Below, in pieces: positions 8,034-16,564 of a stretch of 46,791 nucleotides of DNA (the first letter of the stretch is position 1; every line of letters starts with the position of its first letter). Origin of the DNA: JAYZDP01 sp036337765 (GTDB lineage Bacteria; Acidobacteriota; Thermoanaerobaculia; Multivoradales; Multivoraceae); contig JAYZDP010000188.1 in the NCBI GenBank assembly GCA_036337765.1, forward strand, positions 1 through 46,791. Reading direction: 5' to 3'. A program made the position numbers and the translations under genes. The notes under the pieces were generated by a model, which did no database searches, had not been told where the DNA came from, and saw only the letters and a program-made list of their open reading frames with translations.

Positions 8034-9845
8034 GTGTCCGAATCCACGCGAAGCGAACTGCGTAATCTGGCGATCATCGCCCACGTCGACCACGGCAAGA
8101 CGACCTTGGTCGACGCGATGCTCTGGCAGAGTGGCACTTTCGGCGCCCATCAGGAGGTACGCGACCGGGTCATGGACTCGATCGATCTCGAGCGCGAGAA
8201 GGGCATCACGATCATGGCCAAGAACACGGCCATCGATTTCGAGGGCGTGCGGATCAACATCGTCGACACGCCAGGCCACGCCGACTTCGGGGCTGAAGTC
8301 GAGCGCACGCTGACTCTGGTCGACGGCGTGCTGCTCCTGGTCGACGCCTCGGAGGGGCCGCTGCCGCAGACCCGGTTCGTGCTGCAGAAGGCACTGGCGG
8401 CCAACTTGGCGCCGATCGTCGTCATCAACAAGATCGACCGCTCTGACGCCCGTGTACCCGAGGTGCTCGACGAGGTCTACGACCTCTTCATCGATCTCGA
8501 TGCCAACGAGGAGCAGCTCGAGTTCCCGGTGCTCTACGCCAACGCCCGAGCCGGTGTGTGCCGGACCGAGCTCGAGGGCGAGGGCGACGTCGGAGACTTA
8601 CGTGCGCTGTTCGAGCAGATCGTCTCCGCAGTCCCGGCGCCGCGCTTCGATCCAGAGCTGCCGTTGCAGTTCCTGGTGACCTCGCTCGATCACGACGACT
8701 ACGTCGGCAGGCTGGCGATCGGGCGGGTCTTTAACGGCAAGCTGGCCCGCAAGGGCCAGTTCGCCAGGTGCCGGCTCGACGGCGAAGTCGAGACCGTGAA
8801 GATCGTCGAGGTCTATGGCTACCAGGGGCTCGATCGCGTCCCCATCGCGGAGGCGCTTCCCGGCGACATCATCGCCATCGCCGGCCTTGACGAGGTCGCG
8901 ATCGGAGAGACGATCTCCGACCTCGAGACGCCTCTTGCTCTGCCACCTATCCGTATCGACCCGCCGACCCTGTCGATGGTGTTCATGGCCAATACCTCCC
9001 CGATGGCCGGCAACGAGGGCCGCCACGTCACCTCGACTAAGCTGCGCGAGCGTTTGCGCCGTGAGGCGCTGGCCAACGTCGCCATCGAGCTCGAGGAGGC
9101 CGAGGGCTCCGACGAGATCCGGGTGACCGGCCGTGGCGAGCTGCAGCTCGCGATTCTCATCGAGACCATCCGCCGCGAAGGCTACGAGTTCTGTGTCGGC
9201 CGGCCGCAGGTCATCCTGCGCCAGGGTTCCAAAGGTCCCGAGGAGCCGTTGGAGGTTCTCAGCACCGATTGTCCGGAGGACTACATCGGCGCCGTCACAC
9301 AGAAGATCGGCCCTCGCAAGGGCCGCATGCTCAAGATGACCAACCACGGTAGCGGTCGGGTGCGCATGGACTTTCGCATCCCGGCGCGCGGTCTCATCGG
9401 TTTCCGCTCCGAGTTCCTCACGGAGACGCGCGGCACCGGCATCATGAACCACATCTTCGAGGGCTACGGTCCGTGGCAGGGAGAGATCCCGCACCGCCAG
9501 ACGGGAGCGCTGGTCGCTGATCGAGTCGGCAGGGTGACTCCCTTCGCGGTCGATCACCTCCAGCCGCGCGGAATCTTCTTCGTCTCGCCTGGCGACCCGG
9601 TGTATCGCGGCATGATCGTCGGCGAGCACGCCCGCCCCGACGATCTGCAGATCAACATCACGAAAGAGAAGCGCCTGACCAACATGCGTGCCGCCTCCGC
9701 CGACGACTTCGTGCGCCTGGTGCCGCCAACTCTCTTGAGCCTCGAGCAGGCGATCGAGTTCCTCGCCGAGGACGAGCAGCTCGAGGTCACTCCGAAGGCC
9801 TACCGCCTGCGCAAGCGGCCGGTCACTGCCGGCCAGGCCGCCTGA
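8034..9845 (+). CDS. typA: TypA/BipA ribosome-associated translational GTPase
   Basis: A 603-residue translational GTPase of the EF-G-like family. G1 is AHVDHGKTT, the switch/G2 region contains EKGITIMAKNTAI, G3 is DTPGHADFG and G4 is NKID. The EF-G-like domains and the TypA-specific C-terminus (MRAASADDFVRL, near the end) follow. Family knowledge: it binds 70S ribosomes and helps assembly or adaptation under cold or stress. I prefer the GTG at 8034, which has an AGGGA Shine-Dalgarno sequence five bases upstream and gives MSESTRSELRNLAIIAHVDHG, close to the normal family start. An in-frame ATG at 7992 adds 14 unlikely residues. It converges on the arylsulfotransferase-like gene with a 6-bp gap. 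Confidence 0.96.
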   Translation: MSESTRSELRNLAIIAHVDHGKTTLVDAMLWQSGTFGAHQEVRDRVMDSIDLEREKGITIMAKNTAIDFEGVRINIVDTPGHADFGAEVERTLTLVDGVLLLVDASEGPLPQTRFVLQKALAANLAPIVVINKIDRSDARVPEVLDEVYDLFIDLDANEEQLEFPVLYANARAGVCRTELEGEGDVGDLRALFEQIVSAVPAPRFDPELPLQFLVTSLDHDDYVGRLAIGRVFNGKLARKGQFARCRLDGEVETVKIVEVYGYQGLDRVPIAEALPGDIIAIAGLDEVAIGETISDLETPLALPPIRIDPPTLSMVFMANTSPMAGNEGRHVTSTKLRERLRREALANVAIELEEAEGSDEIRVTGRGELQLAILIETIRREGYEFCVGRPQVILRQGSKGPEEPLEVLSTDCPEDYIGAVTQKIGPRKGRMLKMTNHGSGRVRMDFRIPARGLIGFRSEFLTETRGTGIMNHIFEGYGPWQGEIPHRQTGALVADRVGRVTPFAVDHLQPRGIFFVSPGDPVYRGMIVGEHARPDDLQINITKEKRLTNMRAASADDFVRLVPPTLLSLEQAIEFLAEDEQLEVTPKAYRLRKRPVTAGQAA

Positions 9846-9851
9846 CGGTCG

Positions 9852-11471
9852 TCAGACGCCCGGGTAGAGGCTCGGCACCCGTTCGATTCGGTAGCTGGCC
9901 CAGCCGCCCTCCGGATCGTCGATCACCACCTCCCAGACTTTCTCGGCGGGGGAGTCACGGGTCACTTCCATCACCGACGTCCAGTGGTGGCCGGCACCGA
10001 AGTTGGTGGTGAACTCGCCATTCTTGTCGGTCAGGAGACCGCCGTTGACGAACAGCACGTTGCCGGTCTGGGGCTGCGAGTCCGCCTCGCTGATGAAGGG
10101 CGAAAGGAAACGGTCGTTGTCGGCCGGTCCGCCGTAGCGCCAGACCTGCTTGAAGGTTCCTGCCTCTTCGTCGACTTCGTACTCGAGGATGCTGGTGAAG
10201 TTGTCCTTGTCTTGGATCGGCTGGCCCCAGAAGCCGACGTTGTTGCCGTATAGGAGCACCGTTCCGCGGTCCGACCGCTCGACTGCGTGCTGGAAGGAGA
10301 ACCACTCGACGTCGCCTTCCGGTTGCAGCCGCAGATCGGCCCAGGGCTCGCGCCATTCGTCAGGCAGGCCGAGAATCCAGTCGAGCTCGCCCGATGCCAT
10401 GTCGAGCTTGAGGATGGCGCTCTGCGCCGGTACCGAGAGCAGGACCGAATCCTGCTCCGGTAGGTACCAGAGGGCATTGGTGTGGGTCCAGTCGACGGGC
10501 AGGTCGTCTTCGCCATAGACCGGCTCGTAGGCTTCCTTGTAGAAGTCGGTGCCATAGGCGAAGGATCCGCGGCGGTCGGTGTCGAGCACATCGAAGAGCT
10601 TCCACGACCGCACCACCTTGCCGTCGGGCTGGAACTCGATCACGACGTCGCCGATGATCTTGCGCTCCTTGACCTCGGCGTCCGGGGCAGGGCTCATGGC
10701 CCATTCGAGCGGGCGGACCTCGGTCGACAGGGCCAGGAAGTTGCCCGAGGGCATCTCCTGCATATCGTGATGCAGGGTGTCGCCGTCGGTGATCTCGATC
10801 GCTCCCTCGGGCTTCTTGTCTTGTTCGGCGTAGCGAGTGACCCAGGTGCGCTGGACGCGCCCCAGCATGTCGATTTCGTACATGATGCCGCTGGTCGTCG
10901 ATTGGTAGATCAGATTGCCGTTGGAGATGCGCAGGGGCTCTTCGAGGACGTGCTCGACCTGGTAGTACCAGACCACGTCGCCCTGCGCGTTTAACCCGAC
11001 GAAGAGACCCCACTCATCATCCGGCTCTGGCGAGTTGCCTTCCCAACGGAAGAACGGCAAGAGCGTGATGCCGGGCTCCATGCGGTCCGGGCGGCTGGTG
11101 AGAACCTCGATCGGGGGAAAGAGGTCGGGCAGGGGAGGCGTCTCGAAATCCACCGACCCCACGCTCACCGCCTCGCCCGATTCACCGGCCAGCCGCACCT
11201 CGATGACGTTGGTGCGGCCCGGAAGGGTCCCGAGGACCATAACCTCGTGCTCGGTGACGAGCGCCTGGCTCGGCGTGACCTCGGTCACGTCGTCGCCGTT
11301 GTCGATCGCCAGCGTGACGCGAGCCGGCTGGTCGGTGGTGAAGCGCAGCAGCGCTGCCAGAGGCACCTTGCCCGACGGGTTGGCCTCAAGCTCGATGTCA
11401 CTCGTGAGCTGAGGCGGTCCGCCGCAACCGATGGCGGCGGCGACAATAGCGATCATCAGGACCTTCTTCAT
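9852..11471 (-). CDS. Arylsulfotransferase (AssT)-like lipoprotein
   Basis: 539 residues with a lipoprotein signal (AAAIGC, Cys16) and an AssT-type beta-propeller. Family enzymes move sulfate between phenols through a histidine intermediate in the periplasm. Segments matching the family active site are LHHDMQEMPSGN (His234/His235), DWTHTNALWY (His330) and FQHAVERSDRG (His395). The active-site Arg expected 18 residues after the second histidine appears to be Pro348 (SVPAQSAI in place of the usual SSRHQSAI); this relies on remembered family spacing. The protein may therefore be altered or non-catalytic. A GGAG sequence precedes the ATG. It follows a PhyH gene on the same strand after 63 bp and is probably co-transcribed with it. 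Confidence 0.8.
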   Translation of the reverse strand: MKKVLMIAIVAAAIGCGGPPQLTSDIELEANPSGKVPLAALLRFTTDQPARVTLAIDNGDDVTEVTPSQALVTEHEVMVLGTLPGRTNVIEVRLAGESGEAVSVGSVDFETPPLPDLFPPIEVLTSRPDRMEPGITLLPFFRWEGNSPEPDDEWGLFVGLNAQGDVVWYYQVEHVLEEPLRISNGNLIYQSTTSGIMYEIDMLGRVQRTWVTRYAEQDKKPEGAIEITDGDTLHHDMQEMPSGNFLALSTEVRPLEWAMSPAPDAEVKERKIIGDVVIEFQPDGKVVRSWKLFDVLDTDRRGSFAYGTDFYKEAYEPVYGEDDLPVDWTHTNALWYLPEQDSVLLSVPAQSAILKLDMASGELDWILGLPDEWREPWADLRLQPEGDVEWFSFQHAVERSDRGTVLLYGNNVGFWGQPIQDKDNFTSILEYEVDEEAGTFKQVWRYGGPADNDRFLSPFISEADSQPQTGNVLFVNGGLLTDKNGEFTTNFGAGHHWTSVMEVTRDSPAEKVWEVVIDDPEGGWASYRIERVPSLYPGV

Positions 11472-11534
11472 GCGAGGTCTCCAGGAGGCTGCGTTCTCGG
11501 GACGGACGAAGTCGGGCGAGTATGCCCCAACGCC

Positions 11535-12410
11535 TCACTCGGGGTGAGACTTGAAGTACTCGAGCGGATCGGTGTAGTCGACCCCTCCGTAGAGGAAGTT
11601 GACCTTCTGGAACCCGAGCAGCCTCTGCAGCCTCTCGGGCATCGCCAGCCAGACTTGGCGCGGGATGCCGACGTACTGGTTCTCCTGCTGGCGTAGCCAC
11701 GACAGGTTGAAGTTGAGATTGATCGAGCGTCGGCGCTGGTCGTGCGTGGTGTTGCCGCCGCCCGAGTGCCACAGCGCGCCGTCGAAGACCAGCAGCGACC
11801 CTGCCTTCATCTCGGCGTAGCTGGTATCTACGTCCTGCTCCATCGTCTTCGTCCAGTTGTGGCTGCCAGGCACGAATCGGGTGGCGCCGTTTTCGCGGGT
11901 GAAATCGTCGAGCGCAATGAGCGTGTTGGCAAGGAGTCGCATGCGTGGGCGAGGGAGCGGGTAGTGGCCGTCGTCCTGATGTAGCCCCTGGGGGGCAACG
12001 CCGGGGTCCGGGCACATGGCGGTACCCACCGACAGCTGAAAGAGCTCGCCGAGGACACCTTCGATGATCATCAACAGGACCGGATCGTTGGCGATGTCGT
12101 CCGCGGCGCGCGTTTTCGCGAACAGGTTGTGGACGTGCACGGTCTGGATGCCCGCGTACCGACCCTTGCCCGTCGCGTCGCGGCTGCCGGTCATCTCGAA
12201 GATCGGCTCCATCTCGCGTCGCACTCGATCGAGGCGGTCGGGCAACAGGAAGTCGGCGACGATCGCGAAGCCGTCGCGGTCGACGTCGGCGACGGCTTTG
12301 GCGACCGTCTCTGCCTGCTCGCCGTCGAGCTCGATACCGGTCGTCAGCTTGGGCGGTGGCCGAAGCGACTCGACCCGCCTGACCTGCTCGTCAAAGTCCT
12401 TGCTTGCCAT
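11535..12410 (-). CDS. Phytanoyl-CoA dioxygenase (PhyH) family protein
   Basis: 291 residues, a non-haem Fe(II)/2-oxoglutarate-dependent oxygenase of the PhyH family. The iron triad is His144-x-Asp146 (LHQDDGHY) and His215 (LWHSGG), and an Arg in DQRRRSIN (227-229) would bind 2-oxoglutarate. The protein starts MASKDFDEQV at an ATG at 12408-12410. Members hydroxylate many small molecules and the substrate cannot be inferred. It lies 63 bp upstream of the arylsulfotransferase-like gene on the same strand and is divergent from a PQQ-like propeller gene 108 bp away. Confidence 0.92.
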   Translation of the reverse strand: MASKDFDEQVRRVESLRPPPKLTTGIELDGEQAETVAKAVADVDRDGFAIVADFLLPDRLDRVRREMEPIFEMTGSRDATGKGRYAGIQTVHVHNLFAKTRAADDIANDPVLLMIIEGVLGELFQLSVGTAMCPDPGVAPQGLHQDDGHYPLPRPRMRLLANTLIALDDFTRENGATRFVPGSHNWTKTMEQDVDTSYAEMKAGSLLVFDGALWHSGGGNTTHDQRRRSINLNFNLSWLRQQENQYVGIPRQVWLAMPERLQRLLGFQKVNFLYGGVDYTDPLEYFKSHPE

Positions 12411-12518
12411 CCTGGTGACTCAAACCGACTGCGGGCCGCGCTGTGGCGGACCGTCCTCACTCCCAGATCCGAGGCGGCAAATTGTAGCGTGCGAGAATTG
12501 GCGCGGACTCGGCCACAG

Positions 12519-13859
12519 ATGACTAGACCGTCTCAGCGCTGCCGATCCGCATCTCGGTGGCTCGTCGCTCTCGCCCTCTTGGCCGGCGCACCGCTGGCCG
12601 CCGCCGACTGGCCCCAGTGGCGTGGGCCTGCCGGAGCGGGCGTGTCTCCGGACTCCGAGCTGCCGCTACGTTGGAGCGAGGGCGACGCTGCCTGGGCGAC
12701 GCGGCTCGGCGGCTCAGGGGTCTCCTCCCCCGTGGTCGGGCGCGGCCGGGTGATCGTCACCTCGCAGCTCGGAGCCGGTGCGCGCAAGCCTGGTCGACAC
12801 CCCCAACTGGCGCGCAACGATCCCGAGGTTGCCGAGAACGAGCAGCCGCTCCTCGGCTCTCGCTCCGGGGAAGGCGCGACCTTCTTGGTCGAGGCCTTCT
12901 CCCCCGACACGGGCGAGCGGCTGTGGCGCCACGAGCTCAAGGCCGAGGGCGAGCTGCCGCTCGTGCACGAGAAGCACAACCTCGCAAGTCCGAGCGCGGT
13001 GATTGACGACGAGGCGATCTACGCCTGGTTCGGCACCGGGCAGCTGGTCGCGCTTAGCCACGCGGGCGAGCTTCTCTGGCGCCGGCATCTGGGCCGTGAA
13101 CTCGGCCCCTTCGAGCTCGACTGGGGCCACGCCAGCTCTCCCGCCGTCGGAGGAGAGCTCCTCTACCTGGTCTGCTTTCACGACCGATCATCGACGCTGT
13201 TGGCGCTGGACAAGCACACGGGCCGCGACAGCTGGCGCGTCCAGCGCCCCGCCGAGGTACGTACCTACTCGACCCCCACCCTCATCGAGCCGACGAGCGG
13301 CGCCGAGCTGGTCGTCAACTCCACCGAGGGTCTCCACGCCTACGCCCCGGATTCCGGCGATCTGTTGTGGCACGCCGACGGCGAGCACCGCTTCGGCGTC
13401 GGCGTGCCGTCCTACGTCGATGGTGTTCTCTACGCCAACCGTGGCTACCGCAGCGGGCCGTACATGGCGATGCTCCCCGGCGGCAGGGGCGACGTGTCGC
13501 AGAGCCACGTGCGCTGGCGCGTCGCCACGGGAGCGCCCTACGTCTCGTCGCTACTCGTCTATCGCGGCCTGATCTTCCTTGCCGGAGACTCCGGCATCAT
13601 CACCTGCGCCGACGCCGAGACCGGCGAGAAGCTGTGGCAGGAGCGCACCGGCGCGATCTTCTCGGCCTCGCCCGTAGCCGGCGACGGCAAGGTCTACTTC
13701 GCCGCCGAGTCCGGAGAGACCTTCGTCTACGCCCCCGAGCGCTCCCCGCGCCGCCTCGCCACCAACTCGCTCGACGGTCGAATCGTCGCCTCGCCCGCCA
13801 TCGCCAACGATCGGATCTTCCTACGCACAGACGACCGCCTGGTCGCGGTCTCTAACTAG
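12519..13859 (+). CDS. Secreted PQQ-like beta-propeller protein
   Basis: 446 residues from the ATG at 12519. An N-terminal signal peptide (WLVALALLAGAPLAAA) is followed by the DWPQWRGP motif that opens this family. Repeated propeller blades of the type LxxDxxTGxxxW are visible (LALDKHTGRDSWRV; ADAETGEKLWQERTG). Such eight-bladed quinoprotein-fold proteins often do not bind PQQ, and the tryptophan-docking repeats alone do not show an enzymatic function. The open frame continues 130 codons upstream, but that part overlaps the oppositely oriented PhyH gene and looks non-coding. A related propeller gene lies at 40223-41569. Confidence 0.9.
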   Translation: MTRPSQRCRSASRWLVALALLAGAPLAAADWPQWRGPAGAGVSPDSELPLRWSEGDAAWATRLGGSGVSSPVVGRGRVIVTSQLGAGARKPGRHPQLARNDPEVAENEQPLLGSRSGEGATFLVEAFSPDTGERLWRHELKAEGELPLVHEKHNLASPSAVIDDEAIYAWFGTGQLVALSHAGELLWRRHLGRELGPFELDWGHASSPAVGGELLYLVCFHDRSSTLLALDKHTGRDSWRVQRPAEVRTYSTPTLIEPTSGAELVVNSTEGLHAYAPDSGDLLWHADGEHRFGVGVPSYVDGVLYANRGYRSGPYMAMLPGGRGDVSQSHVRWRVATGAPYVSSLLVYRGLIFLAGDSGIITCADAETGEKLWQERTGAIFSASPVAGDGKVYFAAESGETFVYAPERSPRRLATNSLDGRIVASPAIANDRIFLRTDDRLVAVSN

Positions 13860-13869
13860 ACGTGACACT

Positions 13870-13889
13870 CGGGCTTGCTGGAGAGCCCG
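13870..13889. terminator. Possible bidirectional terminator hairpin
   Basis: CGGGCT (13870-13875) pairs perfectly with AGCCCG (13884-13889) across an 8-nt loop. It lies between the converging ends of the propeller gene and a decayed gene. There is no T-run on either side, so intrinsic termination is uncertain. Confidence 0.3.
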
Positions 13890-13917
13890 GCCCAAACAAA
13901 GCAAGGGATCCGTGAAC

Positions 13918-14492
13918 TCACCTGGACTCTTCGGCCGTCCTCTCTTCAGCACGAGCACCTCTGAGCATGCCTGCCATGGCGTAGTTGCCTTCGTGGCACG
14001 CGTACTCGAAGATCGGGGCCTCGCCTCTCTTCATCGGAATGGCGGCGCTCCACGGTTGGGTCCACCAGGTCGGGTCCTCGACGGTGAACTGGTAGAGGAG
14101 GGTGTCGGCGTCGACACGCGTAAAGCGCTCCACCAACCGATAGGTCTCGCTGCCCGCGCCCCGGCCGAAGAGACTGCCGCTGAAGATCGGCCGTGAGCTC
14201 GGTTCCGTAGTCGAGCCAGAAGTGATTGTAGGCCCTCTCGACGTCGATGACGGTGCCCGGACTGCGACGGTCGTTGTCTAAGAGCTCGAGCGTCTGCTTC
14301 CTCAGCTGCTCCGCTTCCTCGTCGGTCAGGACTCTCTTCCCTCCGAGTTGGGGCGGCCGCTCCAGGGCGTCAACGTGCGGAAGTCCCAAACTCCCCGTAG
14401 ATCCGGCTCCCCCCAGGCGGTGCGCGGCGGAGACTCGCCTTCGACCGGACCCAATGTGATCGCAACGGCGGCTATCGAAACGATAGCAGTGC
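13918..14492 (-). pseudogene. Decayed secreted-protein gene with frameshift and internal deletion
   Basis: Three pieces of one recognisable acidobacterial-type secreted-protein family lie in order but in different frames. Piece 1 (about 14365-14492) reads a hydrophobic leader then GEPDLRGVWDFRTLTP. Piece 2 is in another frame and reads LERPPQLGGKRVLTDEEAEQ through DVERAYNHFWLDYGTELT, ending near 14190. Piece 3 is in a third frame and reads IFSGSLFGRGAG, then YRLVERFTRVDADTLLYQF through FEYACHEGNYAMAGML, to the TGA at 13918-13920. Intact members carry roughly 130-180 further residues between pieces 2 and 3, so the middle has been deleted. Piece 1 to 2 is consistent with loss of one base in a C-run. 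No start codon survives in the leader frame, where a TGA precedes it. Function of the family is unknown. Confidence 0.75.
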
Positions 14493-15947
14493 CTAATCAC
14501 GCCTGCCAGGCTCCGCTGCTTCTGCCGACGTCCATTGGTCCAGCTCGGCCACTGTCTTCCGATAGTGCTTCATCCCCATATAGAGAAACACCGCGGCGAT
14601 GACATGCGCGGAGCAGCCGACGAGAACGATCGAGTAGTTGACCTTCATTTCGTCCTGAAAGAGATAGTCGGTCGCCAGCCCGAGAGCTCCAGGGCCGAGC
14701 CCGAGACCGATCAGCGAATTGAAGAAAAGGAAGATTGCCGACGCCCGGCCCCGCAGCGTATTGGGCATGATCTCTTGGACCCCCGCTGCCTGGACGCCGA
14801 TCGTCATCGCGCCGATGAAGGAAGACGGGATCATCAGCGCGACGGCGAGATTCACGCTGGGCATGAGCGGATACAGAAGGCCGAACGGTATCCAAGCCAG
14901 GCTGACCCAGACGCCGATCCGCATCTTGGCGTCGAGGTACCCGCGAGAGGTGAGGCGATCCGCCGCCCATCCCCCGAAAATCGTCCCTGCAGTGCCAAAG
15001 ACGATCCCGACACCGCCGATTACGTAGCCGGCCTCGGTCGCCGTCAAGTCATGGCGACGCATATAGAACGCGGGAAGCCAAGAGCCCAGGCCGTAGCCCG
15101 AGAACGCCAGCCATGCGTAGCCGACGTTGTGGTAGAGCACGGTCTTCCAGTTCTTGCGCAGATAGAGCGCAAACTCGCCTCTCGGGGGCTTGGCCATCTG
15201 CCATTCACCGTCGTCGCCTCGGACTCGCCTCACATTCCGTCGGAATGGTTCCTTCACAAACAGCATCAGCGCCGTCAGAGGAATGGTGGGTAGGCAAATC
15301 AGGAAAAACACGATCTGCCAGCGATATCGCTCGCCGACCACGGGCACCTCGTACAGCACGCCGGGCTCCATGAGCCCAACTGCCCACGCCCCAACAAGGT
15401 TCGCGACGTTCGCGCCCAGCGTGACCCCCATCCCGTAAACGCCTAGCGCCAACGCGATTTTCTTGAGCGGAAAGCTGTCAGCGACGATGGAATACGCCGA
15501 AGGCGACAGCGTCGCTTCCCCAACTCCCACGCCGAACCGGCTGATGAACAACTGCCAGTACCGTGTGGCCAGGCCGCAGGAAAAGGATGCCAGGGTCCAG
15601 AAGATCTGGCCGACGATGATGATCCGGGTCCGCTTGCTGCGGTCGACGAGGTAGCCGATGGGCAAACCGGCGCTCGCATAGAAGAACGCGAACGCGATAC
15701 CCATCAGCATGCCCATCTGCGTGTCGCTGACATCAAGGGAGGCCTTGATGTCCTCGACCAGCAGACCCATGATCTGCCGGTCGAGAAACGAATTCAGGTA
15801 GATGCCGACGAGAATCGAGACCGTAAGCCAAGCCTTCCAGTGCGCTGGAAGGGGCGGCTCCTCAGGCGCGCCACCCGGAGCCTTCTCCAGTTCTGGCTCA
15901 ATCCCATCCGGGTCCCGCGATTCTGGGGCCATACCTGCTGCTCCCAC
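14493..15947 (-). CDS. Major facilitator superfamily transporter (Spinster-like)
   Basis: 484 residues with a 37-residue hydrophilic N-terminus (MAPESRDPDG...) and about 12 predicted transmembrane helices. The MFS signature loop between helices 2 and 3 is GYLVDRSKRTRI, and helix 1 contains NSFLDRQIMG, typical of Spinster-like bacterial carriers. A GxGEATLSP segment in helix 4 is also typical. The substrate is unknown; related bacterial genes sit beside catabolic enzymes for hydrophobic acids, but here the neighbours are a pseudogene and unrelated genes. The stop TAG (14493-14495) abuts the decayed gene downstream. Confidence 0.92.
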   Translation of the reverse strand: MGAAGMAPESRDPDGIEPELEKAPGGAPEEPPLPAHWKAWLTVSILVGIYLNSFLDRQIMGLLVEDIKASLDVSDTQMGMLMGIAFAFFYASAGLPIGYLVDRSKRTRIIIVGQIFWTLASFSCGLATRYWQLFISRFGVGVGEATLSPSAYSIVADSFPLKKIALALGVYGMGVTLGANVANLVGAWAVGLMEPGVLYEVPVVGERYRWQIVFFLICLPTIPLTALMLFVKEPFRRNVRRVRGDDGEWQMAKPPRGEFALYLRKNWKTVLYHNVGYAWLAFSGYGLGSWLPAFYMRRHDLTATEAGYVIGGVGIVFGTAGTIFGGWAADRLTSRGYLDAKMRIGVWVSLAWIPFGLLYPLMPSVNLAVALMIPSSFIGAMTIGVQAAGVQEIMPNTLRGRASAIFLFFNSLIGLGLGPGALGLATDYLFQDEMKVNYSIVLVGCSAHVIAAVFLYMGMKHYRKTVAELDQWTSAEAAEPGRRD

Positions 15948-15995
15948 AGAGCCTGCGTAAGGGGTTGGTGAGCGTAGCCACTGACAGCTAGCGCG

Positions 15996-16547
15996 TCAAC
16001 GTGTGCCGTCGGCGTGGATCCCGGCGAGCTCGAGGAGCTTGGTCACGGTTCGCCAGTTGCGGGCGGTCGCCGGGACGCCGAGTGAGCGCTCGACCCTCGC
16101 GGCCAGCTTGGAGCTGGCGTACCCCTTCGGGGTGTGGAGGTAGAAGACGGAGCCGGTCAACAGGTACTGCTCTGCGTGGAGCTTGAGGCGATCCAGCGCT
16201 GCCAGATCGGGATCCGTGCACGCGGTTGCCAGAAAGAAGAGGTGCACGGTCTTGGGCTCCTCTTCGGCCGCGGGAAACGGATTGGCAGCGGCCGCCGCCC
16301 GAAAGTCCTGGTCCGAAAGGACAAGAACTCTCGGTCGAAAACCGTGCTTCTTCTCAACGACGTCTTCGATCTGCGCGGCCAGGACCGGGGCCTTCACGGC
16401 GCTGGAGAAGACCGCGTTGCCGCTCTGGACGTAGGTCTCGACGTCGTGCAGGCCGAGACCTTCGAGGTCGCGCACCAGCTCCTTCATCGGCAGCCGCCCG
16501 TGCCCGCCCACGTTGATCCCGCGGAAAAGGGCGATCCAGGTGCTCAT
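15996..16547 (-). CDS. DUF1697 family protein
   Basis: 183 residues starting MSTWIALFRGINVGGHGRL, the hallmark opening of DUF1697. Conserved family segments are visible: MKELVRDLEGLGL, VETYVQSGNAVFSS, PFPAAEEEPKTVHLFFL, and the C-terminal ARNWRTVTKLLELA. It is a cytosolic protein with no established biochemical function. I chose the ATG at 16545-16547 over an upstream in-frame start because it matches the family start and lies 17 bp after the selenoprotein gene. It is probably the last gene of the same transcript. Confidence 0.92.
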   Translation of the reverse strand: MSTWIALFRGINVGGHGRLPMKELVRDLEGLGLHDVETYVQSGNAVFSSAVKAPVLAAQIEDVVEKKHGFRPRVLVLSDQDFRAAAAANPFPAAEEEPKTVHLFFLATACTDPDLAALDRLKLHAEQYLLTGSVFYLHTPKGYASSKLAARVERSLGVPATARNWRTVTKLLELAGIHADGTR

Positions 16548-16564
16548 ACCTGGCCGCGTGGGAC

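Noticed and set aside
12129..12518. 130-codon N-terminal extension of the PQQ-like propeller
   Set aside because: It is antisense to the PhyH gene and would bury the signal peptide that starts at 12519.
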